From: Druceiella hillmani
Lineage: Eukaryota > Arthropoda > Insecta > Lepidoptera > Hepialidae
Length of the DNA stretch: 64,000 nt
Direction of reading: 5' to 3'
Assembly: GCA_039881145.1 (NCBI GenBank)
Contig: JAYKKI010000009.1
Location: forward strand, 7,350,501-7,414,500
A program made the translations under genes and the position numbers. Under the pieces are notes generated by a model. That model saw nothing but the letters and a program-made list of their open reading frames with translations. It was not told where the DNA came from and did no database searches. Of this stretch, positions 1 to 11,835 are shown piece after piece (positions within the stretch are counted from its first letter, which is position 1; each line of letters starts with the position of its first letter).

Positions 1-2149
1 GTAAAATCTATTTGTTTAATAACACACACTTATTTTATCTTTTTACATTACTTTCACGATATTTGATAATCAGATCATAGTATGTCATATCATAGTATAC
101 TTAATTTAATGTAATAAAACCTGCCACAATTCACATACATTGATTCGCGCAAAAACTACTTCTTCAATTACTATATATTTCTTTTATATTCTGTTTCTTA
201 TTTTGTCGAGTCATATAAAGTACTATTCGGTAAAATCTATTTGTTTAATAACACACACTTATTTTATCTTTTTACATTACTTTCACGATATTTGATAATC
301 AGATCATAGTATGTCATATCATAGTATACTTAATTTAATGTAATAAAACCTGCCACAATTCACATACATTGATTCGCGCAAAAACTACTTCTTCAATTAC
401 TATATATTTCTTTTATATTCTGTTTCTTATTTTGTCGAGTCATATAAAGTACTATTCGGTAAAATCTATTTGTTTAATAACACACACTTATTTTATCTTT
501 TTACATTACTTTCACGATATTTGATAATCAGATCATAGTATGTCATATCATAGTATACTTAATTTAATGTAATAAAACCTGCCACAATTCACATACATTG
601 ATTCGCGCAAAAACTACTCCTTCAATTACTATATATTTCTTTTATATTCTGTTTCTTATTTTGTCGAGTCATATAAAGTACTATTCGGTAAAATCTATTT
701 GTTTAATAACACACACTTATTTTATCTTTTTACATTACTTTCACGATATTTGATATTCAGATCATAGTATGTCATATCATAGTATACTTAATTTAATGTA
801 ATAAAACCTGCCACAATTCACATACATTGAATTCGCGCAAAAACTACTTCTTCAATTACTATATATTTCTTTTATATTCTGTTTCTTATTTTGTCGAGTC
901 ATATAAAGTACTATTCGGTAAAATCCATTTGTTTAATAACACACACTTATTTTATCTTTTTACATTACTTTCACGATATTTGATAATCAGATCATAGTAT
1001 GTCATATCATAGTATACTTAATTTAATGTAATAAAACCTGCCACAATTCACATACATTGATTCGCGCAAAAACTACTTCTTCAATTACTATATATTTCTT
1101 TTAGTATTCTGTTTCTTATTTTGTCGAGTCATATAAAGTACTATTCGGTAAAATCTATTTGTTTAATAACACACACTTATTTTATCTTTTTACGTTACTT
1201 TCACGATATGTGATAATCAGATCATAGTATGTCATATCATAGTATACTTAATTTAATGTAATAAAATCTGCCACAATTCACATACATTGATTCGCGCAAA
1301 AACTACTTCTTCAATTACTATATATGTCTTTTATATTCTGTTTCTTATTTTGTCGAGTCATATAAAGTACTATTCGGTAAAATCTATTTGTTTAATAACA
1401 CACACTTATTTTATCTTTTTACATTACTTTCACGATATTTGATAATCAGATCATAGTATGTCATATCATAGTATACTTAATTTAATGTAATAAAACCTGC
1501 CACAATTCACATACATTGATTCGCGCAAAAACTACTCCTTCAATTACTATATATTTCTTTTATATTCTGTTTCTTATTTTGTCGAGTCATATAAAGTACT
1601 ATTCGGTAAAATCTATTTGTTTAATAACACACACTTATTTTATCTTTTTACGTTACTTTCACGATATGTGATAATCAGATCATAGTATGTCATATCATAG
1701 TATACTTAATTTAATGTAATAAAATCTGCCACAATTCACATACATTGATTCGCGCAAAAACTACTTCTTCAATTACTATATATTTCTTTTATATTCTGTT
1801 TCTTATTTTGTCGAGTCATATAAAGTACTATTCGGTAAAATCTATTTGTTTAATAACACACACTTATTTTATCTTTTTACGTTACTTTCACGATATGTGA
1901 TAATCAGATCATAGTATGTCATATCATAGTATACTTAATTTAATGTAATAAAATCTGCCACAATTCACATACATTGATTCACGCAAAAACTACTTCTTCA
2001 ATTACTATATATTTCTTTTATATTCTGTTTCTTATTTTGTCGAGTCATATAATGTACTATTCGGTAAAATCTATTTGTTTAATAACACACACTTATTTTA
2101 TCTTTTTACATTACTTTCACGATATGTGATAATCAGATCATAGTATGTC
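1..2149. repeat. 229-bp satellite array, about 9.4 copies, cut by the window start
   Basis: The unit begins GTAAAATCTATTTG at 1, 230, 459, 688, 918, 1148, 1377, 1606, 1835 and 2064, so the period is 229 bp (two units of 230 from single-base insertions). Copies are nearly identical. Shared variants (for example TACGTTACTTTCACGATATGTG in place of TACATTACTTTCACGATATTTG) recur in the later units, which points to local amplification of subsets. The array probably continues left of the window. It ends abruptly near 2149, only 75 bp before the ATG of the first CRAL-TRIO copy. No coding capacity is seen. Parts of the unit resemble the single-copy sequence upstream of the second gene (about 32198-32295). 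Confidence 0.97.
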
Positions 2150-2224
2150 AACAAAATATCGCTACATATATTTTATATCGCACATTATCTCTAAATAAAT
2201 CTTCATTTTATCATTATATTTCAG

Positions 2225-2388
2225 ATGTCAATGTTGGTAGAACCGAATGTTTTTTTTTCAAGTTGAGGAGGAAGATTATAACTTGGTTATTGCGAAGTAC
2301 AATATGACAGATAAAACGGCAAGAGAAAGTATAGAAAATATTCACCAGTGGTACATAATGCAGCCTCATCTGCCTGCGGGAGCAATTT
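2225..2388 (+). pseudogene. Copy A exon 1, +1 frameshift in a T run
   Basis: Length is 164 nt against 163 nt in copy B; the extra base lies in the T run 2250-2258. The zero frame reads 13 codons from ATG 2225 and then TGA at 2264. After the run the shifted frame gives QVEEEDYNLVIAKYN and continues to HQWYIMQPHLPAGA, matching the N-terminal CRAL-TRIO helices of copy B. The donor is TTTgtaagt at 2389. An AG preceded by a pyrimidine-rich tract (ATATTTCAG) sits directly against the ATG, as in copy B. Confidence 0.85.
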
Positions 2389-3471
2389 GTAAGTAGATAT
2401 TATATTTTCATTCGGTTAGAGAAAGGTACCTTGAATTATGTACTCTAAGTTTTATTCAGTAATGAAGTCAAGATTCAACAAGTTTGAACCGTCTTCATCT
2501 ATTTAAATTATTTTTGTTTAAACAATATTTGTATTTGAATTAATTATTATCATACTTCGAATATTACGTGTGTATTTTCACGATTTTTATTAGCTTCAAG
2601 ATGAAGTTAGAAATTATTTTATTGCACTATTTTTTTACATCACGTACTGATTTGTTTAACTTTTTTTGGATTACATGATTCTATTCAATATCCTTTTTAT
2701 TCGCTTTCTTTGACTTTTTCTTTTTTTACATAGAGCCAAAACAGTTTTTCCTTCTTACACCTCAGATATATTTTTTTCTAACGTAATTAATATCCTAACT
2801 TGTATTTTTAATATAATTATACATATATCTCATCAACGGTTAACCTGTGTAATAACTCACCTTGTATTCTTAATATGATTATACATATATTACATAAATA
2901 TTAAAATTTTATAATAGCCTACTTAGTATTCTCAAATACGATAATATCTCATCAATATTCACTTTTGTATTTTCTCAATCACATATCTGAAATACTGTGT
3001 TCTAATCATATATCGTAGTATAAATTCATTTAAATATAGTCTTGATAAATGCTACACTATCCATATTTAATCATATCCATATTTATTATGTATAACCCAG
3101 CTAGAATTACGTTCCTTTGTTAGTGACATGGGAAAAAAGCCACCATTATGATATTTAAATTATGTCGTGAGAAAAATACATAATTTATTTCTCTTCTGCA
3201 ATGTCTGTTATTTAAAAAGTTTTCGTAATAGAAAATCATATTATTCTTTTTATATTACCAAATTGTCTGTCACATATTATTGAATTGGTTAATTTATTGT
3301 TATTTTCAATTCTGTTGAAATCATATTATATTGACATATTTTCATTTTTTTCTCTTTATTATTTTCACTATGAAATTCAAGTAATATATCTGAATAAAAT
3401 ATTTTCTTCGCTTTTATAGAAAATTTATATTTAATTAGTGAAACAGTTATTTAAATTGGAATACTGCGCAG

Positions 3472-3688
3472 CGGACAGTCGTCTTTTTCGACTCCTCCTC
3501 GCAAACAGCTTTAGCCTGGAGAAGGTGAAACAGAAGATTGAAAATTTATTTACGGCACGTAACGTTTTGCCCGATCTCATGGGAGATCGAGATCCTGGCA
3601 CTGAAAGAATGAAATCAGTAAGGAAGTATATACAGTTGGGGATATTGCAGCAACGTCTTGAATATATGTCCAGAGTTATAGTTGCTAC
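3472..3688 (+). pseudogene. Copy A exon 2, CRAL-TRIO-N region
   Basis: The acceptor is CTGCGCAG at 3464-3471 and the donor is CTACgtaaat at 3689. The 217 nt are in frame and include the segments RLFRLLLANSFSLEKVKQ and LFTARNVLPDLMGDRDP, typical of the helical N-terminal domain. The frame is open and about 79 percent identical in residues to copy B. Confidence 0.9.
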
Positions 3689-4077
3689 GTAAATATATTA
3701 AATATTTCTTTTTCACTTTTAAACTTTTCTTGATTCTGACACATACATTTAGCAAAAATATATTTTAATGAAAATAAATAAAAAAATGTTATAGTTCCGA
3801 GTGACCTAAGTAGGTACTTGTTACGTAGGCGTTTTTCGACGTAGAAATTTTTAATATTGCTTTTACTTGCGTGTTAATTTTTTTATGATACCTCGCATTT
3901 TTTGTTCGCAATTTTGACTCAATGTAAAATATTATCTCCACGGTCGTTTGGTCTTTTAACATACAAGTTTTTCAAAGGCTACGGATTAAAAATTTTATTA
4001 TATTGAGGTAATAATACACTTTATCTTATATATGTTAACCGAATTCCATTAAATTCGGAGAAATTTTTTAAATTATT

Positions 4078-4511
4078 AAACTTTTGTTATCATTACCATT
4101 AATTATTACTACCGTAATTAATTATCACCATTCTTATATTCCGAAAGGAGCGAGGTTTTTTCAAATTATTTTCATTTTAGGGCTCCGACCCAAAAAGTAC
4201 AAATATTACCCGTTTGATATTATCTGTCCATTTATCAGAGGCCTCAAGTTCTTAAATAAAAAATCAATGTACTTAAAATATTCGGAGAGACTTTTTTAAT
4301 TTTTAAACTTTTGTTATCATTACCATTAATTATTACTACCATAATTAATTATCACCATTCATATATTCTGAAAGGAGCGAGCTTTTTTAAATTATATTCA
4401 TTTTAGAGCTCCGAATCAAAAAGTACAAATATTACCCCATTGATGGTAACTGTCCATTTATCAGAGTTCCCAAGTTCTTAAATAAAAAATCAATGTGTTT
4501 AAAATTTATCC
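4078..4511. repeat. Two-copy tandem duplication (about 227 bp) in intron 2 of copy A
   Basis: The stretch beginning CTTTTGTTATCATTACCATT at 4081 recurs at 4308 with scattered substitutions. Both copies run through AAAGGAGCGAG and GTACAAATATTACCC to AATAAAAAATCAATGT. The unit is unrelated to the 229-bp satellite despite the similar length. A weak open frame over the first copy (4084-4299) has no protein signature. Confidence 0.9.
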
Positions 4512-4866
4512 ACACTAAATATTACTTTTATACTGAATTGAAACATCTATGTAAAGTAACGAACAATTTCATCGTAAAAGAGCTCCTGTTTTATATGTAA
4601 ATTTGGCTGAAAAAAAATTTTCTTTTACTAAAAATAAGGTCTGTAAAAATGTCGAAATACCAGGTATATATCGATAATAATGATACTTAGCACCTGTAAT
4701 TATTGGTTTGTAATGTAAATATTCTGTATGTGAACAGTTACCCTTATATTATATTTAGCTGTAATAATTTTTAAGTAATAAACATTTTGATTTGTTAGTT
4801 ATGGCAAACCACCTAGATACAAATTTATTGTTTAAATATAATGCAAATAACAGCAGCCACGTCATG

Positions 4867-4867
<1 letters not shown>

Positions 4868-4898
<31 letters not shown>
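4868..4898. repeat. (TA)n microsatellite in intron 2 of copy A
   Basis: A short uninterrupted TA run followed by a few CAT triplets. Confidence 0.95.
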
Positions 4899-4900
<2 letters not shown>

Positions 4901-5102
4901 TCATCATCATCGTCATATATTTTAATACGCTAAGGTTAAGATGTTACACTCCCTTTTTAGAAAAAACCTCACAACTAATTCACATAAATTATATATCATT
5001 TTATAGATAATTGCTTGCTCTACCGGCATTCACATCAAAAAAATTTATTATTGCTATTGTTTTTGCAAATTAATTAATTATTAAAATTATATATACAAAA
5101 CA

Positions 5103-5327
5103 GCAATGCTGCCATCTAACGGCTCAACGTCAATATGATTGACGGCCGGTAAAATTTTTGTTTAATTTCAAATCCACTCACGTATAAATAAAGTGGCGCT
5201 TTAGCTCAATGATTTTGATACTTGCGCCTCTATATGTCAATTTTAGTAAAATATTTGTTTAATCTGTCATCTGAGCTTCATAATGGAATAAATAATAATG
5301 CGAAGACTTCGCACGGGTCACGCTAGT
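5103..5327 (+). mobile_element. Helitron-like 3' end (non-autonomous), in intron 2 of copy A
   Basis: The segment ends with a perfect hairpin TGCGAAG-A-CTTCGCA (5299-5313), a short spacer CGGGTCACG, and CTAG followed by T at 5327. This is the classic Helitron 3' terminus (subterminal hairpin plus CTRR). The same hairpin and tail occur at 23376-23404. A tRNA-like string GCTTTAGCTCAATG (from 5188) lies inside. The 5' end is not recognised, so the start coordinate is only indicative. Confidence 0.65.
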
Positions 5328-5329
5328 AA

Positions 5330-5330
<1 letters not shown>

Positions 5331-5371
<41 letters not shown>

Positions 5372-5394
5372 GTATATATATGTATATATATGTA

Positions 5395-5448
<54 letters not shown>
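5331..5448. repeat. (TA)n tract with TG interruptions, intron 2 of copy A
   Basis: About 118 bp of TA with TGTATA interruptions directly after the Helitron CTAGT end and 155 bp before exon 3. Copy B also has a long (TA)n just before its exon 3 (35001-35132). Confidence 0.97.
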
Positions 5449-5450
<2 letters not shown>

Positions 5451-5603
5451 CTTGTTTGCTAATCAGCAAATTTTTTTTTATTACATTAATTTTTGAAATA
5501 AAAGATGCATATTTCTTTCAGATTTCAACTCTATAGCTTTAGCAACTTCAGCATACAACTTTTCTATTAAAAAAAATCTAATAAAATTTTAATTTTTGTC
5601 CAG

Positions 5604-5796
5604 ATATAATTGTGAAGATTTTACAAACTTTAACATATGTGACGTAATTAAGATCGCTTTTCTAGCTTATGATTATCGGATTTCTTCAGACTTATCTACT
5701 GGTGACCATTATATTTTCGATTTCAAGGATGTTAAAGTCAATTATGTAAAACAAATCACTCCAGCTATGTTGAAAAACACACTTTTTATCCTCAAG
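5604..5796 (+). pseudogene. Copy A exon 3, CRAL-TRIO domain first half
   Basis: The acceptor is TTTTTGTCCAG at 5603 and the donor is CTCAAGgtgagc at 5797. The 193 nt are open and encode segments such as CEDFTNFNICDVIKIAFLA and VKQITPAMLKNTLFILK. This is the most diverged exon relative to copy B (about 67 percent of residues), but it has no stop or frameshift. Confidence 0.9.
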
Positions 5797-6914
5797 GTGA
5801 GCTTTTGTGTTATTTTTTTCTCTAATCTGAGTGGTATTTAGATTTGGAAAGCTTATATCGTCAGACGGAGTTTGGAAAATAGTAAAAAATAAAAGTTCAA
5901 AAATGTACATTTTGATCTTCTTCTCTGTCTATATACACATGTACTAAACTAAATTATAATAAGATAGATTATTATATTTTGTTAAAAAAATAACAATTTT
6001 ATTTTACAGTGTAACGAATTTTCTTTCAAATTTGGGGGTAAAAATATTCATTTGCTCTTAATTAATTTTATAATTAGTGCATAGCACATGCTTAATGCAC
6101 ACTTGCATTTCTATAAAAAAGCGATGCAGACAATTAATTGGTTTAGAGAAATATTTATTTTGAAACAGAAAGAAACTTTTGCCAGATGAAATAGAAATGT
6201 AGATATTATTAAATTTTGATCTCACATTTAATAGAAAAGGTTTGAACTGTCAAGACATTACACTAAGATAGAAACATATATTCTTAAATTCAGATACTCT
6301 ACTCACGTTTTGAAACACTCGGTTTTTAAAACATGAATGAAATATGCTTTATGGGTTAATTTAAGTTTCACACTACTGACTCGTTAAAAAAATACTTACA
6401 ATGTCAATAACATTTCAGAAACTTTAGTTCTGACACACCTCTCACTTGTTTGAAAAAAATACTTTGCGAAAAAGAAAGTCTTTCTGCACACTGTCCAATT
6501 TCATACTTCTAATTCTCAATAATGTTACTTACTTTGATTGAATGCTGTATTATTTAAAATAGTCTAAAAAATAATAATTTAATAATTTAACTTGAATATC
6601 GTAATGAATTTTAACAATAAGTAAGATTTCATTTGAGTTTTTCAAAACTTTTGAAATTAATGATAAGAAAATTAAACTATGAAATATTTTTATGTTCCCA
6701 ATCTTTCACTTTCAAAATGTTAAAAGTTTTAGATGTACTTTTAAAATTTTATTTTTAACGTTTAAAGTTTATTTTGCGTAATATCATCGAAATATTAAAT
6801 ATGGGGTATATTGTTACAAGTTTTTAACGTCCATGATAATGGTGATAGATGGCGTAAATCTATTTTGTCAAATGTATACGTCCTTCGATTCTAAATACCT
6901 CAAATAATTTTTAG

Positions 6915-7139
6915 GGTTGTTTTGGTACAAAAATAAAGGGAATACATTACCTTCACGTGCCGATATATGCAGAAATTATCATAACACTTCTACGTCCAAT
7001 GTTGGGCAAGAAAATTGCAAGTCGAACACAGGTTCATAAAGACATGGAGAGTCTCCATAAACTGATTCCGAAGAGTATTCTTCCATCTGACCTTGGTGGA
7101 AGTAATAATACTAACGCACAGCTAGCATATTTAGTGTGA
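6915..7139 (+). pseudogene. Copy A exon 4, donor site deleted, reads into a stop
   Basis: The acceptor is AATTTTTAG at 6914. The frame gives GCFGTKIKGIHYLHVP, IASRTQVHKDMESLHKL and IPKSILPSDLGG, the conserved end of the CRAL-TRIO lipid-binding fold. Homology to coding sequence ends at GCA 7125-7127. Copy B continues GGTAGGATATATAGTATG here, whereas copy A reads TATTTAGTGTGATGG, so about eight bases holding the donor are missing. The next GTs give the wrong phase. The frame ends at TGA 7137-7139. Confidence 0.88.
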
Positions 7140-8594
7140 TGGTAATCGGTATACATTCTTTAGCAAAATTAAACTTATATTATAGAAGATTTTGAAAAAT
7201 TTGGGTCATTGTAAACAGCTGTAATTTCGTGAAAAGTGGTCAGATTTTACATAAAAAAATTTGTTACAAAATGTTTTGGTATTAACTACTCTTACACGGT
7301 TAGATATTAAAAAGTAAAATGAAATAAAATAAATTATGTCTTTAAATTTAAAATTGCATGGAGTGAAATGAATTTTTAAATTAATTGAATCATCAAATGT
7401 CTACAGTTCCCTATAATATTTTTTTTATTAATAATTATAATCCTAATAAATATAAATATACTAAAGGGAATTATTGGCTATTAACAAGAAACTTATTTTT
7501 TATTTTTATTGTTCATGAAGAAATAATCATGCAACGAATATATGAGCAGCCTTGAAAATATTAGTTTAAAGATTATGTAATTCCAACTCGATTTTTTCAT
7601 AAAATTGTATAATATTACCTATAAAATTCAATAATACTTTATTTGCAATACCTGTTTTGAATCTATGACAAAATTACTGTTGCATTTTTTTGCACAAATA
7701 TGACTTACGTTTTGAAAAAGTATTTAATTAAAGATATTCTTAAATTTTTTTTTAACTTGGAAGAATTGAAAACTATTGTGAGTAAAATTTTTCTAAAAAT
7801 TTGTCACGATCCTTTAATTTTGTTAAGTATTCATTAACTTTTGTTAAGTATTCATTTTGTTTACCTCGTCCTGTTTTATTTTACTGAATTTGATTAAATA
7901 CTTCTTTTGCTTTTCCGCACAATTCTCTTCTTTTTCTTCATTATTATATAACTGCTTGTAAAAATTATAATTTTAAACACTTTAATTTCCTAACAAATGT
8001 GACAAAATTTAATGAGTTTGTTTGTGGAGTATTTCTCAATTTCACTGATATATTTTCAGAAGAAATTAAAATAACTTTCACAAAATATTTTTTTATTTTA
8101 CTTAAAAAAAATTAAGATATTTTGAAAAAAACACATATTAATTAGTTAGACAAAGCAACGAAATTGAATTTTCTGACGCTAATAATACACGTGTTTTCAA
8201 ACGAAAAAGATATTTTTTTTATTTTACTGTTAATATCTTTAGGGAGTGTTAATAATTTCTGTGAAAGCATATGGTACATTTTAATATTTTACAACTGCGA
8301 AAGTTATGAAGAATCTCTAGAAGTAGTAAAAATTGGACCAAATTTAGAAACTAGTTATTGGTTTTACCCTTATTTATTTACAAGAAGAGTATTAACGAGG
8401 CCAAGTGTTTCCTTGTGATATGATGTGATTTAAATATTACAGCCTGGGTCCATAAAAACAAAGTAATTCCTAATTAAAGTAAAATCTAATTTTGATTGAA
8501 TCATTTTATGGAAACTTGTTAACTGCACATCAAACTATGTGTTACTATACTATTAATAACAATAGAAAAAGAATATTATAGCAAATATTTTCAG
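7140..8594 (+). other. Intron 4 of copy A, noncoding
   Basis: AT-rich sequence. The first 120 bp align with intron 4 of copy B (TAATCGGTATACAT, AAACAGCTGTAATTTCG), which confirms common descent of introns as well as exons. An open frame at 8164-8418 has no recognisable domain. Confidence 0.8.
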
Positions 8595-8755
8595 ATGACT
8601 TGTATGAACAACTGACCACACCAGAAATGCGCGATTGGTTCCTGAAGCAGGACCAGTTTAAAACTTACGAGAGAAAACGGATTGGTGCCGCTAACAGCAT
8701 GTTTGATGATCTTTTGGGGCTACAAGGTTCATTCAGAACTTTAGATGTTGACTAA
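8595..8755 (+). pseudogene. Copy A exon 5, C-terminal tail, intact
   Basis: The acceptor is ATATTTTCAG at 8594. Read in the ancestral phase it encodes DLYEQLTTPEMRDWFLKQ and ends NSMFDDLLGLQGSFRTLDVD followed by TAA 8753-8755, about 81 percent identical in residues to copy B. It can no longer be joined to exon 4 in frame because the exon 4 donor is gone. Confidence 0.88.
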
Positions 8756-10925
8756 ACGATATTTATACAAAAATTCTATTTTAAATCGAAATAATGGCTC
8801 AGATAGGAAATATATTTCTGGTTTATCCACTTCGACATCAATTTTTAAATACGATATAATTATGATTTGTCTATTTATTATATTAAATATCTTAAACATT
8901 GACAAACTTATAAAAGTTCACTTTTATTTACCATTTAACAGTTGTTAGGTGTGCATATAATTAAGTTCGATGTGAGTTTCATTAAAATTTTGAAAAATAT
9001 GACGTGTAGACATATTTCTAGTATGTAGACATGTCTTTCTGGGACAATGCATTTTCTTTACATTTCATCTGAATTGAAAAAAAATTAGAAAACGTTTTTA
9101 GCTTGCACGGTGCTGTTGTCACACCAGAAGGGCCTAATGATTTTGAATATAGGATTGGGTAAAAAATGGTGTTGATTATAAAATTACCTTACGATAAATA
9201 TTTGGCAATTGTATAAAAAGTTTTATGCAAATTTAAAACAGGAATATGGGTCAGTTTTCGAGCTATATTGATTGTAACCCCGAAAAAAGTAACGTAAAAA
9301 GATGTGTAACCCAAAAAAAAGTTTGTAATCCTGCATTATACTGCCAAGTAGAACTGCCGATCGTTGTTATACCAGGTTTATTGGTACGCGTAGACTTCCA
9401 TTTCAATTCACTGATACAATCGCTGAATGTATATTTAAGAAAAGTGTCAGATAATTACTTAAATATTTGTCTATTACCATCCTTAAATATCCAGGCAGCA
9501 ATACTTGTAGCAGTTCTTTTATTTATATTTTGTAATGACACTGATATTATAATTTAGGATTGAATTGAAATTTTCCAAAAATATTCTCGGTACATCTCGC
9601 AAACGAAATGAACTGTTGATAAGAACGTGAAATTGAAAATTAATTCATAACACTTCGAACCTGATGACAGCTTATTCATTTGTTGGGTATAAAATAAAAA
9701 AATATTCGGAAGATAACACTTTTATGAATGAGAACAATGAATACAATTAGTGTGGCATATTTTTTTCCCATCACAGATGTGTGAAATAATGTTCTTACAG
9801 CTAGAACCATAAATACTTGTAGAGTGGCATCAATTATTCTCATTGTAAAATAAATAGATAATGACCACAATGAGATAATATTGATTGATAATAATAAATG
9901 ATTGGAAAGAGGCATGAGTAACTCATGTTGAGGGATTTACTTGTAGTTCAAAAGAACCGTCCAATTGGTTATTAATAACAGGTTATAACTCTGTCAATTT
10001 TAAGCATTTCTAAATAAAATTTGAATTGGATATAGTTTAAATATAACAAAATAAAATATTCATATTTTTGAAAAATTTGTTTTTCTTTTGATCCATCAAG
10101 TTTTGCATAGTCGTTTCGTGAAAATAAAATGTTGATATTAAATAGAAAAGAAATAAAAACATGTTAACTAAACCCCGTTAAGTAAATATTAATATTAAGT
10201 AAAATTTAAGTCAAATGCTTATATTCTACAAAATTATTGAATACATGGAACTATGATTCAAGGTGTGTAAAGTTGTTTGATGAAAATATCAAGTTTAAAT
10301 AGAACTCGCACTGGGAGGCTTCTGTAGACACAATTAGTTTTATAGTGTTTTTTATACCCCTGGTCATACCGACCTAGGCATGTAAAACAGTTTTATTTTG
10401 TTTTTGATTCTCAAAAATATTTTATAAAAATACAATATTGTTGATGTCCTATTTTTAAAAGTCGAAATTTTGCAAAGGTTTTTAAGTATTTTTCTTTTTG
10501 AAGTGAAAACTTCTATTGGTTCAACCAATTCAAATTTGTTTTCGGGGAAAGATTTGCGATCATTGCGTTTGTTTCTGAAATTACGTCACCCAAAGCATGG
10601 TACGTTCAGACCGAGTATGGCCGATTGGTTCGACTTCTGGTGTAATCGGTGCTAGATCAAATACAGTTTAAATATTATACGCTGAAAATTTAACATCCGA
10701 GTTACTAAGTATATTTCCATTTCGTTATTTTCTCAGTGAGTCATTCGTGCAACGGCGAAGCACTGGATTTCGTATAAAATACGACGAAATTCTGAGCGTG
10801 AGTCTCGATGCTTTCTTTGTTTTCCTTCTTTTAGTTTTTTAATGTGTTTTTTTGGAAAAATATTATTTATTATTTCAATCCAAATAAAACTCCCCTTTTC
10901 CCGCGCTAGGGGTATAATCAATTTT
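8756..10925. other. Downstream intergenic stretch, no gene recognised
   Basis: AT-rich DNA. Open frames at 9246-9557 (103 codons, four Cys in the first half and a hydrophobic tail) and 10470-10655 have no domain I recognise and no splice or repeat context, so I do not call them genes. Confidence 0.6.
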
Positions 10926-11072
10926 TAAGGACTATTTTTATAATTAAGACGTATATTTTCTCTTCAGATAAATGTCTATTATGCAGTGTATTTTGTATAT
11001 GGTGGCAAAAGTTTTCGAAATGAATTTTTGTATGCATTAATATACCATCTTTATTATAATATTATTTGGTGT
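10926..11072. repeat. Duplicated block ii, matches 41180-41316
   Basis: GTATATTTTCTCTTCAGATAA at 10951 and TTTTTGTATGCATTAATAT aligned with TATTATTTGGTGT correspond to GTGTATTTTCTCTTCAGACAA and TTTGTATGCATTAATATTTT near 41191-41310. It lies about 2.2 kb past the copy A stop, against about 1.6 kb past copy B. Similarity fades after about 11072. Confidence 0.7.
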
Positions 11073-11369
11073 GAAAGTGGATAAAATAGGATCAGTTGGA
11101 AGTGCACTGCTTGTTATGGTGTTCAGAGGAAATTACATTTTTCATACGTTCATCTCAAAAACAATGAATTTCAAATATAATTTTCTGTTAATTTTTCCGC
11201 CAAATTTCTGGCAATTTTGGAAATAGTGAAGCGGGGGATATGTTTTTTGAAACTTTGTCAGAAATATCTCTAACACTGCATTACTGAACAATCTAAAATA
11301 ATTTTGGGATCCTTATAATTTGTTCGTTCAATCGACATCCCATGCGATACCGATATCTAATAAGAATTG

Positions 11370-11478
<109 letters not shown>

Positions 11479-11835
11479 TGTATGAAAATTAAGGTAAATT
11501 ACATTGTTATAAGTCATCAAATTTATACACGAGAGAAAAAAAAATAGCTTCCGTCAATTTTATATTGGGAATATTTTATGCATTTTGATAGAGGTCTTTT
11601 CTAAATACTATCTTAAATAAGAAAACGAAATATTAAGAATTAATTATGAATAAAATCAAAATCTAAACAAAAACATTTAAGTTTTTAATTCTGCCACAAA
11701 AAATAATTTAAAGTTCACTGACAATTTCGCGAGAGGTTATTGTACGTGTGGCAGAAATGCAACTAATTTACTAATGATAATTAAGTTTTTGACCTAATAT
11801 ACTCTCACCTCCAATTCCTTATCGCTATTTTATGT

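Larger units (their letters stand above)
2225..8755 (+). pseudogene. CRAL-TRIO (Sec14-like) lipid-transfer gene, copy A, with two disabling lesions
   Basis: Five exons can be placed by homology to the intact copy at 32339-39614: 2225-2388, 3472-3688, 5604-5796, 6915-7127 and 8595-8755, with matching phases and GT/AG sites except at exon 4. The product would be a cytosolic CRAL-TRIO-N plus CRAL-TRIO protein carrying a hydrophobic ligand, as in tocopherol and retinal carriers. Lesion 1: the run after GAACCGAATG in exon 1 has nine T where the frame needs eight, so reading stops at TGA 2264-2266. Lesion 2: the exon 4 donor present in copy B (CAGgtagga) is missing, and reading goes through Tyr-Leu-Val to TGA 7137-7139, losing the last exon. 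Predicted residues match copy B at about 79, 67, 69 and 81 percent in exons 2 to 5, counted by eye. Alternatives are a homopolymer sequencing error, or an internal start at ATG 2310, giving a truncated protein. Confidence 0.85.

Noticed and set aside
1..2149. Array mistaken for CRISPR or a regularly spaced repeat system
   Set aside because: The whole 229-bp unit repeats without unique spacers, and the context is eukaryotic.
2310..2388. Internal Met in exon 1 as the true start of copy A
   Set aside because: The intact paralogue shows a longer conserved N-terminus, and the loss of the exon 4 donor would still truncate the protein. Kept only as an alternative.
5180..5235. tRNA-like GCTTTAGCTCAATG as an RNA gene
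   Set aside because: No matching acceptor stem or T arm, and it lies within a Helitron-like segment.
9246..9557. 103-codon Cys-containing open frame as a small secreted or membrane protein gene
   Set aside because: There is no signal peptide at the start, no homologue in the second duplicate segment, and no supporting context.
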